From positions 1-64,000 of the forward strand of contig JAFRQD010000067.1 in assembly GCA_017428785.1 (NCBI GenBank): 64,000 bases of DNA, in the 5' to 3' direction. A program made the translations under genes and the position numbers. The DNA is from Bacteroidaceae bacterium (GTDB lineage Bacteria; Bacteroidota; Bacteroidia; Bacteroidales; Bacteroidaceae). The notes under the pieces are model-generated. The model was not told the origin of the DNA. It worked only from the letters and a program-made list of their open reading frames with translations, and did not search any database. Positions 8,405 to 17,624 of the stretch are shown piece by piece; position 1 is the first letter of the stretch, and each line of letters starts with the position of its first letter.

Positions 8405-9517
8405 ATGATATATCTGAACGATATTTACTGGTATGGCATTGCGGCTGCGGCATATTTGACGAGTTGCTGGGTGTTTGCTGCCATTCGCTGGTTCCACACG
8501 TGTCAAGCGCCGAAGGAGTCGCATGACTTCCTTTGGCCTGACCGCAGGCTACTGGTCATCATCTATATGGTGTCGGTCGTGCTTATTCCATATGTGCTTA
8601 ATCCCACCAGTCCATCTGCATGGACATTGTGGAAATCATACTTCCCTGGTACCTATTACTTCTTTGGCGGTGCCTTGTTCTTCTGTTTCTTTGGTACGAT
8701 AAAGCGTTGGGAGAAGTGGAGAGTTACGGTACGAACTACTGCTGCCATCACTACTGTTGTAATGGCACCTCTGGCTGTTGACGCATGGACTTCCGGCAGC
8801 CTGATGGGTCAGGAGCTTTCGAGGCTCTGGCAGTATGTCGTGACGGTATTGGGCATCGGCATGATGATTTACTGCGCCCTTGCCGTGCGGCAAACGATAC
8901 TATGGATGCGTGAGTCTCGCGACGAGAATTACTCTAACCCCGACGACTTTCCCATGGAGTTCGCCCGTCGCGTTTGGTTGCTGCCAATCGTTATGACATT
9001 GTTTGTCTGGCCTCCTTTCTTGCTTGATAGCCCTAAGGTGATGGCTGTGATGAATGTCTTGCTTTCGGTGTTCAACATTGTTATGCTCATCTTCGTGCTG
9101 CCTGCGTGGCGTCGCCAGTCCTTGGTGCTTGAGGAAGAGCCATCAGAGTATTCTGAGTCTTCAGATAATTTGGAAGATTCGGGTAATTCTGAGTCCATGG
9201 ATGCGTTTGCCCGTGAGCGTGAACACAAGATTGTCGAAGAGATTGAGCAATATGTCAGGGACAAGAAAGGTTATCTCGACGCCCACCTGAAGTTGGAGAA
9301 CGTTGTGGAGCATTGCAGCTACAGCCGCTCGTATGTGTCCAATGTCTTTCAGAAGCACTTCAATGGTTTCTCGCGCTATGTGAACCTTCTTCGTCTTGAG
9401 CATTATGACCGTTATATGGCAGAGCATCCCAATGCCACTAAGGATACCGCTGCACAGGAAAGCGGCTTTACCAGCTACAATTCTTATTACAAGGCAAAAG
9501 AGCGCCTGGCAGAGTAA
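8405..9517 (+). CDS. Membrane-anchored AraC-family transcriptional regulator
   Basis: 370 residues. The first 240 form about seven hydrophobic helices (roughly 9-29, 50-68, 82-101, 109-128, 141-163, 192-212, 217-237). A Ser/Glu-rich linker follows (about 245-262), and then a C-terminal AraC-type double HTH (about 270-368; SRSYVSNVFQKHF in the first unit, AAQESGFTSYNSYYKA in the second). The cytoplasmic DNA-binding part is therefore tethered to the membrane, an architecture common in Bacteroidota. It is transcribed away from the large secreted protein at 4820-8209, and the operator repeats between them make that gene and its own the likely targets. The signal it senses is unknown. Confidence 0.85.
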   Translation: MIYLNDIYWYGIAAAAYLTSCWVFAAIRWFHTCQAPKESHDFLWPDRRLLVIIYMVSVVLIPYVLNPTSPSAWTLWKSYFPGTYYFFGGALFFCFFGTIKRWEKWRVTVRTTAAITTVVMAPLAVDAWTSGSLMGQELSRLWQYVVTVLGIGMMIYCALAVRQTILWMRESRDENYSNPDDFPMEFARRVWLLPIVMTLFVWPPFLLDSPKVMAVMNVLLSVFNIVMLIFVLPAWRRQSLVLEEEPSEYSESSDNLEDSGNSESMDAFAREREHKIVEEIEQYVRDKKGYLDAHLKLENVVEHCSYSRSYVSNVFQKHFNGFSRYVNLLRLEHYDRYMAEHPNATKDTAAQESGFTSYNSYYKAKERLAE

Positions 9518-9536
9518 TTGACAATATTGTCATATA

Positions 9537-9580
9537 AAAAGAGCGCTACCCGGGTTTCATTACCAGGTAGCGCTTTTTCT
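9537..9580. terminator. Bidirectional hairpin terminator
   Basis: Perfect 9-bp stem AGCGCTACC (9542-9550) / GGTAGCGCT (9566-9574), followed by TTTTT on the plus strand and preceded by AAAAAG, so it also works on the minus strand. It lies between the convergent ends of the AraC-type gene and the outer-membrane protein gene. Confidence 0.85.
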
Positions 9581-9605
9581 ATGTGTGTATTTAGAATCAG
9601 GATAA

Positions 9606-10166
9606 TTAGAACATGACTGAAATACGTCCCCAATGAATGTGGTAATTGTCTGTGTTGTCGTTAATTGTCGCTAAGAAAGTGAAGTTATATCCGATGGAGA
9701 GATTCTTGAACACTTGGAAGCCCGCACCGCAATCCAGCCCAAAGCAATGGCTTTTGTTCGTTCGGGTTTTCGTGACGTAGTAGCCCCAGTCGTATTCTCT
9801 ATATTTATACCTTCTATATACATAGGAATAACCCGGTGTCCCTTCTGCATAGAACTTAAAATTGCCTTTGATAGGGATGTTGAACCTTATTCCCATCAGT
9901 CGGGCATTGACGATACTTAAGTTCTTCGGACATTCATCTGCGTACCATCCAGACATATAGGAAGCACCAATGAGGTTCCATCCAAAGTAGGGAGAGCTTT
10001 CCTTTCTTAAAGTAAAACCTACGCCCCACTTATCTTGAAGATACAGGTCAGCTTGCTTCACAAACTTTGCTTCCGACTTGTCGGAGGCGTTTGTATGGCT
10101 CTTGAAGATTTGTGCGTTTGCAGAAAGGGAGACGCACAGTATTGCCATCATCAAAGACTTTCTCAT
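9606..10166 (-). CDS. Outer-membrane beta-barrel-like protein
   Basis: 186 residues with a signal peptide (about 1-18, ending ANAQ). The rest has alternating hydrophobic and polar residues with many Tyr, Trp and Phe (for example YRRYKYREYDWGYY), and the chain ends in an aromatic residue (ISVMF), as outer-membrane barrels usually do. About eight strands would fit the length. It starts 17 bp after the metalloprotease gene and is probably co-transcribed with it. No specific family recognised; similar Bacteroidota proteins are called porin-family or hypothetical. Confidence 0.6.
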   Translation of the reverse strand: MRKSLMMAILCVSLSANAQIFKSHTNASDKSEAKFVKQADLYLQDKWGVGFTLRKESSPYFGWNLIGASYMSGWYADECPKNLSIVNARLMGIRFNIPIKGNFKFYAEGTPGYSYVYRRYKYREYDWGYYVTKTRTNKSHCFGLDCGAGFQVFKNLSIGYNFTFLATINDNTDNYHIHWGRISVMF

Positions 10167-10183
10167 AGCAGTCGTGTTTTATC

Positions 10184-12610
10184 TTATTTCCAACTGAGGA
10201 GCCTGCCTATCTGATCGTAGAGGCTTGCCCAATGTGCACGGCTTTCTGCGTCGGGAGCGCTTTGGCTGGCTGTCTTCGTCTTCTTCTCTAACTGTTGAAG
10301 CGTGTAGAGAACTGCGGGACGAACGGCTTGATTGCCGTTTCCGTATGCACGACTGAGGTGCAGATACATGTTGTTCTGCAGGGCTACTCTGTAGGGAGAG
10401 ACTTTCTTGTTGGTGTCCAACTCTGTGAAAATCATCTTCGTCAGGTCGGCAAGATAAGCTTGAGGCTTGTAGAGGTCGTTCAGGCTCTCGAGCCTGTTCA
10501 TCAGATTCGTCACAACACTTTCGCCTACATAATTCGTGAGGTTCTGCGGAACGGAAGCAATGCGATGAGCGTAACTCATGTCGCGAAGCCAAACAGGTTC
10601 CGTCAGGACTTGCTCGTTGATGAAATTGAGCGCAGCCTTTTGTTTGTCGAGAGGCTGCGGAACATACACATCCTCTGTCGAACCCTTAGGCTGGAAGGTA
10701 ATCTGATAGCCGCCAATGTTGCGAACCACGTGTCCCATATAACGAAGGAACTGCGTGCGTATGTGCCCGTACATTACTTCTATGTCGTTCCAATAAAGGT
10801 CCTTGTCGTTGTCCTTGGTCCATTCCGGCAGAGCTTTTATTTCGCGTTTCAGGTTCAGAATGCCATAATTGCTTGCCTTGATGGGGTCGTCGCCGAGGTC
10901 TTCTGTTTGGCGGCGAGGATCTCTGTGCTCGCTCTCTCCATCGCCCCACCAAAGGCGCTTGTTCTGCTGTGCCTTGAGGGTCATCGGTTCGAGCATCTTG
11001 TGGTCTTCATCCTCGTCTTTCGCTCCGAACATGGGTGTGTAGCCCCATTGGATAGCCCATTTGTCGTAGTCGTTTATGCGGGGGAAGATGCCGATGCGGT
11101 CAATGCCGTCTTCTGGTTGAGCCACATAGTTGAAGCGAGCATAGTCCATGATCGATGGCGTGTGACCGTGAGCCTCCACCCAAGCCTTGTCCCTCAAAGA
11201 ATCGACAGGCACAGTGGAGCTGCTTCCGAAGTTATGTCGGAGGCCAAGCGTATGACCGACCTCATGGCTCGAGACAAAGCGAATGAGCTGGCCCATCAGT
11301 TCCTCGTCGTAGTTCATCTTCTGCGCCGCTTCGTCGATACTGCTGCATTGAACCATATACCAATTATGTACGAGGCTCATCACATTGTGGTACCAGCAGA
11401 TATGACTCTCGAGAATCTCGCCCGTACGGGGGTCGTGAACATTCGGTCCGTAAGCGTTCTCGATGGGACTTGCCAAGTAACGGATGCAACTGTAGCGAGC
11501 GTCCTCCATGCTCATCGTTGAGTCGTTCTCGGGCCATTCCTCAGCTCGGATTGCATTCTTGAAGCCTGCTTTCTCGAAAGCTTTCTGCCAGTCGTTCACA
11601 CCCATGATGAGGTATTTCCTCCATTGCTTGGGAGTAGCGGGGTCGATGTAATAGACAATCGGTTTGATAGGCTCTACGAGTTCGCCTCTCTTCATCTTCT
11701 CTACATCTTCCGGACGAGGTTCCAGACGCCAACGCGTCACGAATGTTTTGCCTTCCACACGCTGCTGGTCGTCGCTGTAACTTGTATAACTGTCTGTGAA
11801 GTAGCCGACACGCGGGTCGAAGTAGCGGCGCATCATAGGCTTCTCGGGCAGGAGGACAAAACTGATGTTCAGGCCGAAAGTTGCCTTGCCCGTCCTGCTT
11901 GTAGCAGCCATCCGGTTTGTGCCGCCTCCGTTGAAAGTCTTTATCATACGGACTTCTGTGTTCAAAGGGAACGACTTGATGTCTTCGATGTAGCTCATCT
12001 CGTTGACTTGCCCTTGCAGGGAGAAGCCGTCCTTTACCGATTTAGGCAGACCAAGAGCCGGATTGTCCTGATTGAAGAACAGAGTCACCTTTATCTTGTA
12101 GGTCTTGTTCTTGTGGCTCTCCACCTTGAAAGCCCCGATGATGGGGTTCTCGTTGCTGATTGTGATGGCTCGGTTGATGTTCTGTGCAGTATCGGCCACA
12201 TTGACGAAGAGGCGAGCACGAAGCAGGAGCTGGTCATCTGGAGCAGGTTGGAAATAAACGGTCTGCTGGTTAACTTGCTCGCCACCGAACTTGCCGATGC
12301 CGGAAGGAGTTGAAGTATAGCGCACGGTTGTCAGGAACTCACGGCCGATAAGCGAGTCGGGAATCTCGAAGAACCAGTCGTTCTTCATCTTCGTCACATG
12401 GAAGAGTCCGTTGCGGTCAACGCTTGGCTTCTCCACCTTGGCAGAGTCCTTTGGAGCTTGCTGATTCTTCTGTTTCTTCTTTCCGAAGAGTTTCTTCTTG
12501 TCTTTCTTTACTTGTTCGGTCTTAGGCTTGTCCTTTTTCTCTTTTGCTGCGATGGGAGCCTGTCCCAACAAAGATGCAGCAAGCAACATTACAAGATACT
12601 TTGCTTTCAT
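10184..12610 (-). CDS. Secreted zinc metalloprotease (DUF5117/DUF5118 family)
   Basis: 808 residues from the start at 12610, chosen because a signal peptide (MKAKYLVMLLAASLLGQ...) begins there; the reading frame stays open 16 codons further up. A Lys-rich linker (about 22-55) precedes DUF5118- and DUF5117-like regions. The zinc-binding motif HEVGHTLGLRHN is near residue 450, a metzincin-like HExxHxxGxxH. C-terminal to it lies the region usual in this Bacteroidota family. It acts in the periplasm or at the cell surface; substrate unknown. It heads a small operon with the outer-membrane protein downstream. Confidence 0.85.
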   Translation of the reverse strand: MKAKYLVMLLAASLLGQAPIAAKEKKDKPKTEQVKKDKKKLFGKKKQKNQQAPKDSAKVEKPSVDRNGLFHVTKMKNDWFFEIPDSLIGREFLTTVRYTSTPSGIGKFGGEQVNQQTVYFQPAPDDQLLLRARLFVNVADTAQNINRAITISNENPIIGAFKVESHKNKTYKIKVTLFFNQDNPALGLPKSVKDGFSLQGQVNEMSYIEDIKSFPLNTEVRMIKTFNGGGTNRMAATSRTGKATFGLNISFVLLPEKPMMRRYFDPRVGYFTDSYTSYSDDQQRVEGKTFVTRWRLEPRPEDVEKMKRGELVEPIKPIVYYIDPATPKQWRKYLIMGVNDWQKAFEKAGFKNAIRAEEWPENDSTMSMEDARYSCIRYLASPIENAYGPNVHDPRTGEILESHICWYHNVMSLVHNWYMVQCSSIDEAAQKMNYDEELMGQLIRFVSSHEVGHTLGLRHNFGSSSTVPVDSLRDKAWVEAHGHTPSIMDYARFNYVAQPEDGIDRIGIFPRINDYDKWAIQWGYTPMFGAKDEDEDHKMLEPMTLKAQQNKRLWWGDGESEHRDPRRQTEDLGDDPIKASNYGILNLKREIKALPEWTKDNDKDLYWNDIEVMYGHIRTQFLRYMGHVVRNIGGYQITFQPKGSTEDVYVPQPLDKQKAALNFINEQVLTEPVWLRDMSYAHRIASVPQNLTNYVGESVVTNLMNRLESLNDLYKPQAYLADLTKMIFTELDTNKKVSPYRVALQNNMYLHLSRAYGNGNQAVRPAVLYTLQQLEKKTKTASQSAPDAESRAHWASLYDQIGRLLSWK

Positions 12611-12655
12611 AGTTATTTTTTCTTTCTTCCGTAGTCGGTTGTCGAATTCATTTTG

Positions 12656-12686
12656 CAAATGTACGAAGAAAAGTTAAGAGTACAAT
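12656..12686 (-). promoter_or_regulatory. Promoter of the metalloprotease gene
   Basis: -7 TACATTTG (12656-12663) and -33 ATTG (12683-12686) with a 19-bp spacer on the minus strand, about 46 bp before the start codon. Confidence 0.55.
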
Positions 12687-12719
12687 ACCCGAGACACATT
12701 ATTTATAATGTTTTAACGC

Positions 12720-12830
12720 TCTAGCTCCCCAACTTCCCTTCCATTCCCAAAGGGAAGTGGAAAATTAAAAATGGAAAATTAAAAATTAAAAATGAAGAAT
12801 AATGAATTAAGAATTGTCGACACCACCACA
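12720..12830. repeat. Short palindromic repeat and AATTAAAAA-type simple repeat
   Basis: A CTTCCC/GGGAAG inverted repeat at about 12730-12760 is followed by A/T-rich words of the AAAATTAAAAATGG type repeated three times. No gene seen. Confidence 0.45.
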
Positions 12831-12843
12831 ACGGCTTTCGGAT

Positions 12844-13205
12844 TTTGTAAACATTTTTCCTAACCCGACGCTTTCTGACGCTTTGTTTTTATCTCGGTGG
12901 CACTTTCCTGCCCGGAACGCGAGAAATGCGCTTAAAACGAATTTCCCGTGACAATCAATCGGTTACAAATGGATATTTTGAGATGCGAAGCAAAGAAAGT
13001 ACATATCCTGCATGAACAGCTGGTAAATCCCGCACGAATATCCGCCAAATTCGACATGTGGCGCTGGGCAACTTCACACGAGGTAATTGCAAACTTCACG
13101 TGTGATGTTGGCCAACTTCACGTGTGTCATTGGCAAACGCTCCGTGTCCCGATACCAAATCCTCCCTTTTCCGATGTGTTTTTCTGTAAAGAATTTGGTG
13201 CATTT
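12844..13205 (+). repeat. Dispersed element of about 358 bp, copy 1
   Basis: Starts TTTGTAAACATTTTTCC and ends with CTGTAAAGAATTTGG. It contains a conserved block (about 12844-13005; phrases CTGACGC, GTGGCAC, GCTTAAA, GAATTTCC, CAAAGAAAGTACA), then a 22-bp tandem array (about 13030-13150) with CAAACTTCACGTG-like units, then the end block. Three other copies with the same order and nearly the same length are at 33330-33686 and 50236-50593 (both minus) and 62239-62595 (plus). No coding capacity that is kept among copies was noticed. Confidence 0.75.
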
Positions 13206-13241
13206 CTCTGTATCATGAATCAGGTAAAAACGACGAGTGGA

Positions 13242-15593
13242 CTATTTCCTGTCTGCGTTCTTGCTTTCGCTTTTGCTTTCCAGCTCGCTTTCGACCTTGG
13301 ACTTGAGGGGGTTTGTGGGCAGGACACTCGATTTGTTTATCGACTTTGTGGTTTCGACAGCATTTCGCCTCGCATCTTCCTTCTTCATCATTTCATCGTA
13401 TTTCTTCCTCTCTTCAGGTCTCATGCTGTCGAGCTTTTTCTCCATCTCACGCCTTTTTTCCTCTTCGCGTTTCTTCTCCTCTTCAGCCTTCTTCATGTCT
13501 TCCTCGGCGTCGCGTCCCTTAGGCTTCAAGTCGCCCAGCTTTTGTTCTTTTTCGTCGATTGCAGATTCCTTCTCCGCATTATCCAAATCTTCTTTTATAG
13601 GAGGAGCAGGAGTCTTGGATTCGTCGAAGAGCTTGTAGGTGGTTCTCAGCACTTTAAACTCTGTCCTTCGGTTCAAGGCGTGACAAATCTCTTGCTTTTC
13701 CTCGTCTTCGAGAGCAAGGATGAAAGCTTCGGTCAGCGTGTCGCCTTCGTTGAGGAAGTCGTAGGTCGATGCAATCTTTCGCGTCACAATCTTCGGGCGC
13801 TTCTCACCATAACCGACTGGTGTCAGGCGAAGGGTGTCGATTCCATGTTCTATCAGGTAGTTCACAACGCTCTCTGCTCGCCTTTGCGAAAGCTTTTCGT
13901 TGTACTCGTCCTTGCCTCGGAAGTCGCAATGTGAAGCAAGTTCGATGGTGACATTCGGGTTCTCGTTCAGGAGGACTACAAGGCTGTCGAGAGCCAAGCA
14001 AGAGCTGTCGAGCAGGGCAGCAGAGTCGAACTCATAGAAGATGTTGCGGATGAGGACGGGATTCTCGATGCTTGCCAACGGGAACTGTAGCGTGTATTCC
14101 TTGCTCACGCTGCTTGTATCGACGCTAAGTTCTTCTGTATGATTGAGGTATCCCTTGCAGGTGCCCAGGAAGATGTATTTGGTTTGCGGCTTCACTTCCT
14201 GCTCGAAACTGCCATCGCCACGAACGCTGAGCTTGAGGTAAGTGCCATCGTCGCCCACCATATACACCAGACCTTCGGGCAACTCGTAGCCGTCTTTCTC
14301 GTAAACCCAGCCTTTGACGGTCTGAATCACTTCGGGATGCTCGAACCTCATGATGTGGTCCCATCCTCTTGCATCGCCTCTGTTTGTAGAGAAATAGCCT
14401 CGATTGTGAAGGCCCTCGAAAGTCATTCCGAAGTCATCGCCATTCGAGTTCATCGGATACTTCAGGTTTTCGAGCGTCCATACCCCCAGGCTGTCGCATT
14501 CTGCCTTGAAGATATCGAGGCCGCCCATACCCACATGTCCGTTGCTCGAGAAATAGAAGTCGCCGTTGGGACGGAAGGCAGGAAACATCTCGTCGCCAGG
14601 CGTGTTGATGGGATAGCCTACATTCTCAACGCCTCCAAGCCCATGACTCGTGATGGCGATGCGCCAGATGTCGAAGCCTCCTTGACCGCCAGGCATGTCG
14701 CTTGTAAAGTAGAGCCACAATCCGTCGGGCGAGACGGCTGGATGGGCAAAGCTGGTGAGCGTGTCCTTACTGATGGGCAGGACTTGCGGCTTGCTCCAAG
14801 AGGCATCGCTTCGCTGACTGGTATAGATCTGTGCATAGCGAGGATAGTCGGAATCGAAGGTGCAGACGGTCAGGTACATTGTCTTGCCGTCTGGCGAGAA
14901 GCAGCAGGCTCCTTCTTCGTATTCGCTGTTCAGATCGCCCTCAACAGCTTCCACGGGCTCCCATTTGCCTTTGTCGTCTTTCTTTGTGAAGAAGATGTCT
15001 GCGCTCTTGGTGCCTGTGATGCCGCTTATCTCATTGCCTTTTGCATCGTTTCGCGTGCTGGTGAAGTAGAGCATGTCGTTCTCGTCGCCAAGCAAGGCAG
15101 GGCAGAAATCGCTTCTCCGACTGGTCAGTATCGGCTCCTTCTTGATACTGTAAAGCGAGAACTGATTCTTCCATTTCTGTGCAAGTTCGCACCCCTTTAA
15201 TCCATTGAGAGCCAGTGTGTCATTTGGAACAAGCTCAAGAAAAGCGTTATATGACTTGGCGGCATTCTTGTAGTCGCCATTCTTTTGCTGTAGTTGTCCA
15301 AGATAGAACAAGGCCATCGAGTCGGGATAGCCATAACGAACTGCGTTCTGATAACCGCCGATAGCCTTTGCAGTATAGTTGAGCCGCCGATAGCATTGTG
15401 CCATTTTCCAGGCTCTCTGCCCTCGTTTGTCCTTATCTTTGGGCTGAGTCTGGGAATAGGCTTTCTTGTATTCGGCCGAGGCATCGAAATACTCGCCGAT
15501 AGCATAGAACTGGTCGCCCTTCTTGACATGCGTCTCCGCTGTGCAGGCAGCCACAAGCAAAACCAGAAGAATGTATCGCAGAATCGTCTTCAT
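13242..15593 (-). CDS. porE: PorE-like T9SS lipoprotein (TPR, beta-propeller, OmpA domain)
   Basis: 783 residues. A lipoprotein signal with lipobox LVAAC (Cys17) is followed by TPR units (about 25-140), a PD40/WD40-like beta-propeller (about 150-430; repeated SPDG, YFTS and FSSNG motifs), a carboxypeptidase-regulatory-like fold (about 430-510) and an OmpA C-terminal peptidoglycan-binding domain (about 525-680; SHCDFRG and LSQRRAE with the conserved Asp and Arg). A charged Glu/Lys coiled-coil tail (about 690-783) is extra. The domain order is that of PorE (PG1058) of P. gingivalis, which anchors the type IX secretion machine to peptidoglycan. It lies 28 bp after topB. The presence of tailed cargo proteins in the same window supports the call, but OmpA-family paralogues with this layout exist. 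Confidence 0.7.
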   Translation of the reverse strand: MKTILRYILLVLLVAACTAETHVKKGDQFYAIGEYFDASAEYKKAYSQTQPKDKDKRGQRAWKMAQCYRRLNYTAKAIGGYQNAVRYGYPDSMALFYLGQLQQKNGDYKNAAKSYNAFLELVPNDTLALNGLKGCELAQKWKNQFSLYSIKKEPILTSRRSDFCPALLGDENDMLYFTSTRNDAKGNEISGITGTKSADIFFTKKDDKGKWEPVEAVEGDLNSEYEEGACCFSPDGKTMYLTVCTFDSDYPRYAQIYTSQRSDASWSKPQVLPISKDTLTSFAHPAVSPDGLWLYFTSDMPGGQGGFDIWRIAITSHGLGGVENVGYPINTPGDEMFPAFRPNGDFYFSSNGHVGMGGLDIFKAECDSLGVWTLENLKYPMNSNGDDFGMTFEGLHNRGYFSTNRGDARGWDHIMRFEHPEVIQTVKGWVYEKDGYELPEGLVYMVGDDGTYLKLSVRGDGSFEQEVKPQTKYIFLGTCKGYLNHTEELSVDTSSVSKEYTLQFPLASIENPVLIRNIFYEFDSAALLDSSCLALDSLVVLLNENPNVTIELASHCDFRGKDEYNEKLSQRRAESVVNYLIEHGIDTLRLTPVGYGEKRPKIVTRKIASTYDFLNEGDTLTEAFILALEDEEKQEICHALNRRTEFKVLRTTYKLFDESKTPAPPIKEDLDNAEKESAIDEKEQKLGDLKPKGRDAEEDMKKAEEEKKREEEKRREMEKKLDSMRPEERKKYDEMMKKEDARRNAVETTKSINKSSVLPTNPLKSKVESELESKSESKNADRK

Positions 15594-15621
15594 ATTATAT
15601 ATAACGTATAAGGGTATGGAT

Positions 15622-17538
15622 TTATTGTCCCCTTAGTACGGCTAATACAATATCGCTGACCATTTTTTTGAGTTCGTCGAGGAAAGTGCGGGCTTCGTAT
15701 TCGTGGCGCTCTATCTGCCGCAATTTCTTCTCCCAACGGCCTGTGAGCTCTGCGCTCTTGAGCAACTCCTCGTGTATGAGGTCGATAAGCTCGAAGCCTG
15801 TTTGAGTGGGGTGTAGCGAGGAACGTTCCCTGCGAATATAGTTGCGGCGAATGAGTGTCTCGATGATGGCAGCTCTGGTGCTCGGACGGCCAATGCCATT
15901 CTCTTTGAGCGCATCCCTGAGCTCCTCGTCCTCTACGGTCTTTCCCGCCGTTTCCATTGCACGAAGCAAAGTGGCGTCGGTATAGGGTTTGGGCGGCGTT
16001 GTCCACTTCTCGGAGAGCGACGGGATGTGCGGTCCGCTCTCGCTTTTCTCGAAGACGGGCAACAGCCCTTGCTCGTTATCTTCTTCTTTCGCTTCTGTCT
16101 TCTTCTTGAACACCACTCTCCAACCCTCTTCTATAATCACTTTGCCGGTTGTTCGGAAAAGAATGTCGTTCTCCTCGTCTTGAGAGGGATCGGGAGAAAC
16201 TTTACCTAAAACGGTCGTTGTCTCGAACTTGCAATCGTCGTAGAACGCAGCGATGAAGGCACGAGCCACAAGGTCGAACACCTTTTGCTCGAGTTCTGTG
16301 AGGCCTTGTGGAATGATGCCTGTAGGGATGATGGCGTGGTGGTCGGTCACTTTCGAGTTGTCGAACACCTTCTTCGATTTGCGTAAAGGCTTTCCGCCGC
16401 CAAGAGGACGGATGAGGTCTGCATAGGGAGCCACTCCTGCAAACTTTGTTTGATAGAGCCCGTTCATCGTTTGCGGACACTTGGGATAGACATCGTCGGG
16501 CAGGAATGTGGTGTCGACACGAGGATAGGTCGTGACCTTCTTTTCGTAGAGACTCTGGATGATGGAGAGCGTTTGCTCGGCAGAAAGCCCGAGTTTCTTG
16601 TTGCAATCCACCTGAAGTCCAGTCAAATCGTAGAGTCTCGGCGGAGCTTCTGTGCCCTTCTTCTTCTCGATGGAAAGGACGGTGAACGGCTTGTCCTTGA
16701 TGGTGTCGAGGATTGCGTTCCCTTCAGCCTCTGTGGCGTATTCCAGGGGCTTGTAGATGATGCCTTTCGGCTTCTGCTTTTTCCCCTTCTCGGCGGCTGC
16801 GGCGACATTTGCGGCATCTTCCGCTTCTGCTTCCTCATCGCGGACAATCGCATTGAATTTCGTGTCGCGATACATTGTGGAGAGCACCCACGACTGCCTC
16901 GGCACGAAGTTGTCTATCTCCCTTTGGCGAGCCACAACAAGGGCGAGGGTGGGGGTTTGCACTCTGCCAACGCTGAGGACCTGATGTTTCCCTGCAGCGA
17001 ACTTCTGCGTGTAGAGTCGTGTGGCATTCATGCCTAAGAGCCAGTCCCCGATTGCCCGCATGAGTCCTGCCTCGTAAAGCCCTTGGTAAGCGCTTTGGTC
17101 TTTGAGTGTCTGGAAGCCTTCCCTGATAGCTTCCTCTGTCAGACTGTTCACCCAAAGCCGCTTTACGGGACACTTCGCTCCGGCCTTTTGCATCACCCAT
17201 CTTTGGATGAGCTCACCTTCCTGCCCGGCATCACCGCAATTGATGATTTCGTCGGCCTTTTGCATCAATTCCTCGATGATGCGGAACTGCTTCTCCACGC
17301 CCTTGTCCTGCTTGAGCTTGATGCCGAATCGGGGCGGAATCATTGGCAGTTGCCCCAGGCTCCAGCTCTTCCACATCGGCGTATATTCGTGAGGTTCCTT
17401 CAGTTCGCAAAGGTGGCCGAAAGTCCACGTCACCTGATAGCCGTTGCCTTCCAGGTAACCATTCTTCTGATTCTTGGCACCCAGAACATTCGCTATTTCA
17501 CGTGCCACAGAGGGTTTCTCAGCTATGCAAACAATCAT
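15622..17538 (-). CDS. topB: DNA topoisomerase III
   Basis: 638 residues from the start at 17538 (MIVCIAEKPSVAREIA); the frame is open further up but the family begins here. TOPRIM domain at about 1-140 with GDAGQEGELI for Mg binding; type IA core with SVGRVQTPTLAL and the active-site Tyr in TYPRVDT near residue 338. It relaxes negative supercoils and decatenates DNA by single-strand passage. TopB copies are also common on Bacteroidota conjugative elements, but no mobility genes are near. It is probably co-transcribed with the PorE-like gene. Confidence 0.92.
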   Translation of the reverse strand: MIVCIAEKPSVAREIANVLGAKNQKNGYLEGNGYQVTWTFGHLCELKEPHEYTPMWKSWSLGQLPMIPPRFGIKLKQDKGVEKQFRIIEELMQKADEIINCGDAGQEGELIQRWVMQKAGAKCPVKRLWVNSLTEEAIREGFQTLKDQSAYQGLYEAGLMRAIGDWLLGMNATRLYTQKFAAGKHQVLSVGRVQTPTLALVVARQREIDNFVPRQSWVLSTMYRDTKFNAIVRDEEAEAEDAANVAAAAEKGKKQKPKGIIYKPLEYATEAEGNAILDTIKDKPFTVLSIEKKKGTEAPPRLYDLTGLQVDCNKKLGLSAEQTLSIIQSLYEKKVTTYPRVDTTFLPDDVYPKCPQTMNGLYQTKFAGVAPYADLIRPLGGGKPLRKSKKVFDNSKVTDHHAIIPTGIIPQGLTELEQKVFDLVARAFIAAFYDDCKFETTTVLGKVSPDPSQDEENDILFRTTGKVIIEEGWRVVFKKKTEAKEEDNEQGLLPVFEKSESGPHIPSLSEKWTTPPKPYTDATLLRAMETAGKTVEDEELRDALKENGIGRPSTRAAIIETLIRRNYIRRERSSLHPTQTGFELIDLIHEELLKSAELTGRWEKKLRQIERHEYEARTFLDELKKMVSDIVLAVLRGQ

Positions 17539-17556
17539 TTTAATATGTTTTGACTG

Positions 17557-17564
17557 CAAAGTTA
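17557..17564 (-). promoter_or_regulatory. -7 promoter box of topB
   Basis: TAACTTTG on the minus strand, 19 bp before the chosen topB start codon, supporting that start. No clear -33 element; the upstream DNA is a TTCATTC simple repeat (about 17575-17602) shared with the divergent glycosyltransferase promoter. Confidence 0.5.
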
Positions 17565-17608
17565 CAAAAAAAATCTTCATTCTTCATTCTTCATTCTTCA
17601 TTTTTTTG

Positions 17609-17616
17609 TACTTTTG
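17609..17616 (+). promoter_or_regulatory. -7 promoter box of the glycosyltransferase gene
   Basis: TACTTTTG, ending only 8 bp before the ATG at 17625, so the transcript would be almost leaderless. It sits just after a TTCATTC microsatellite whose length could alter spacing to upstream elements. Confidence 0.5.
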
Positions 17617-17624
17617 CCAAAGTT

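Noticed and set aside
12948..13934. Open frame on the plus strand over the dispersed element and the PorE-like gene
   Set aside because: The frame is a shadow of the PorE-like gene for most of its length, and the frame is not kept in the other copies of the element.
15622..17538. topB as a marker of an integrated conjugative element
   Set aside because: No relaxase, integrase, tra genes or attachment repeats are near; neighbours are ordinary chromosomal genes.
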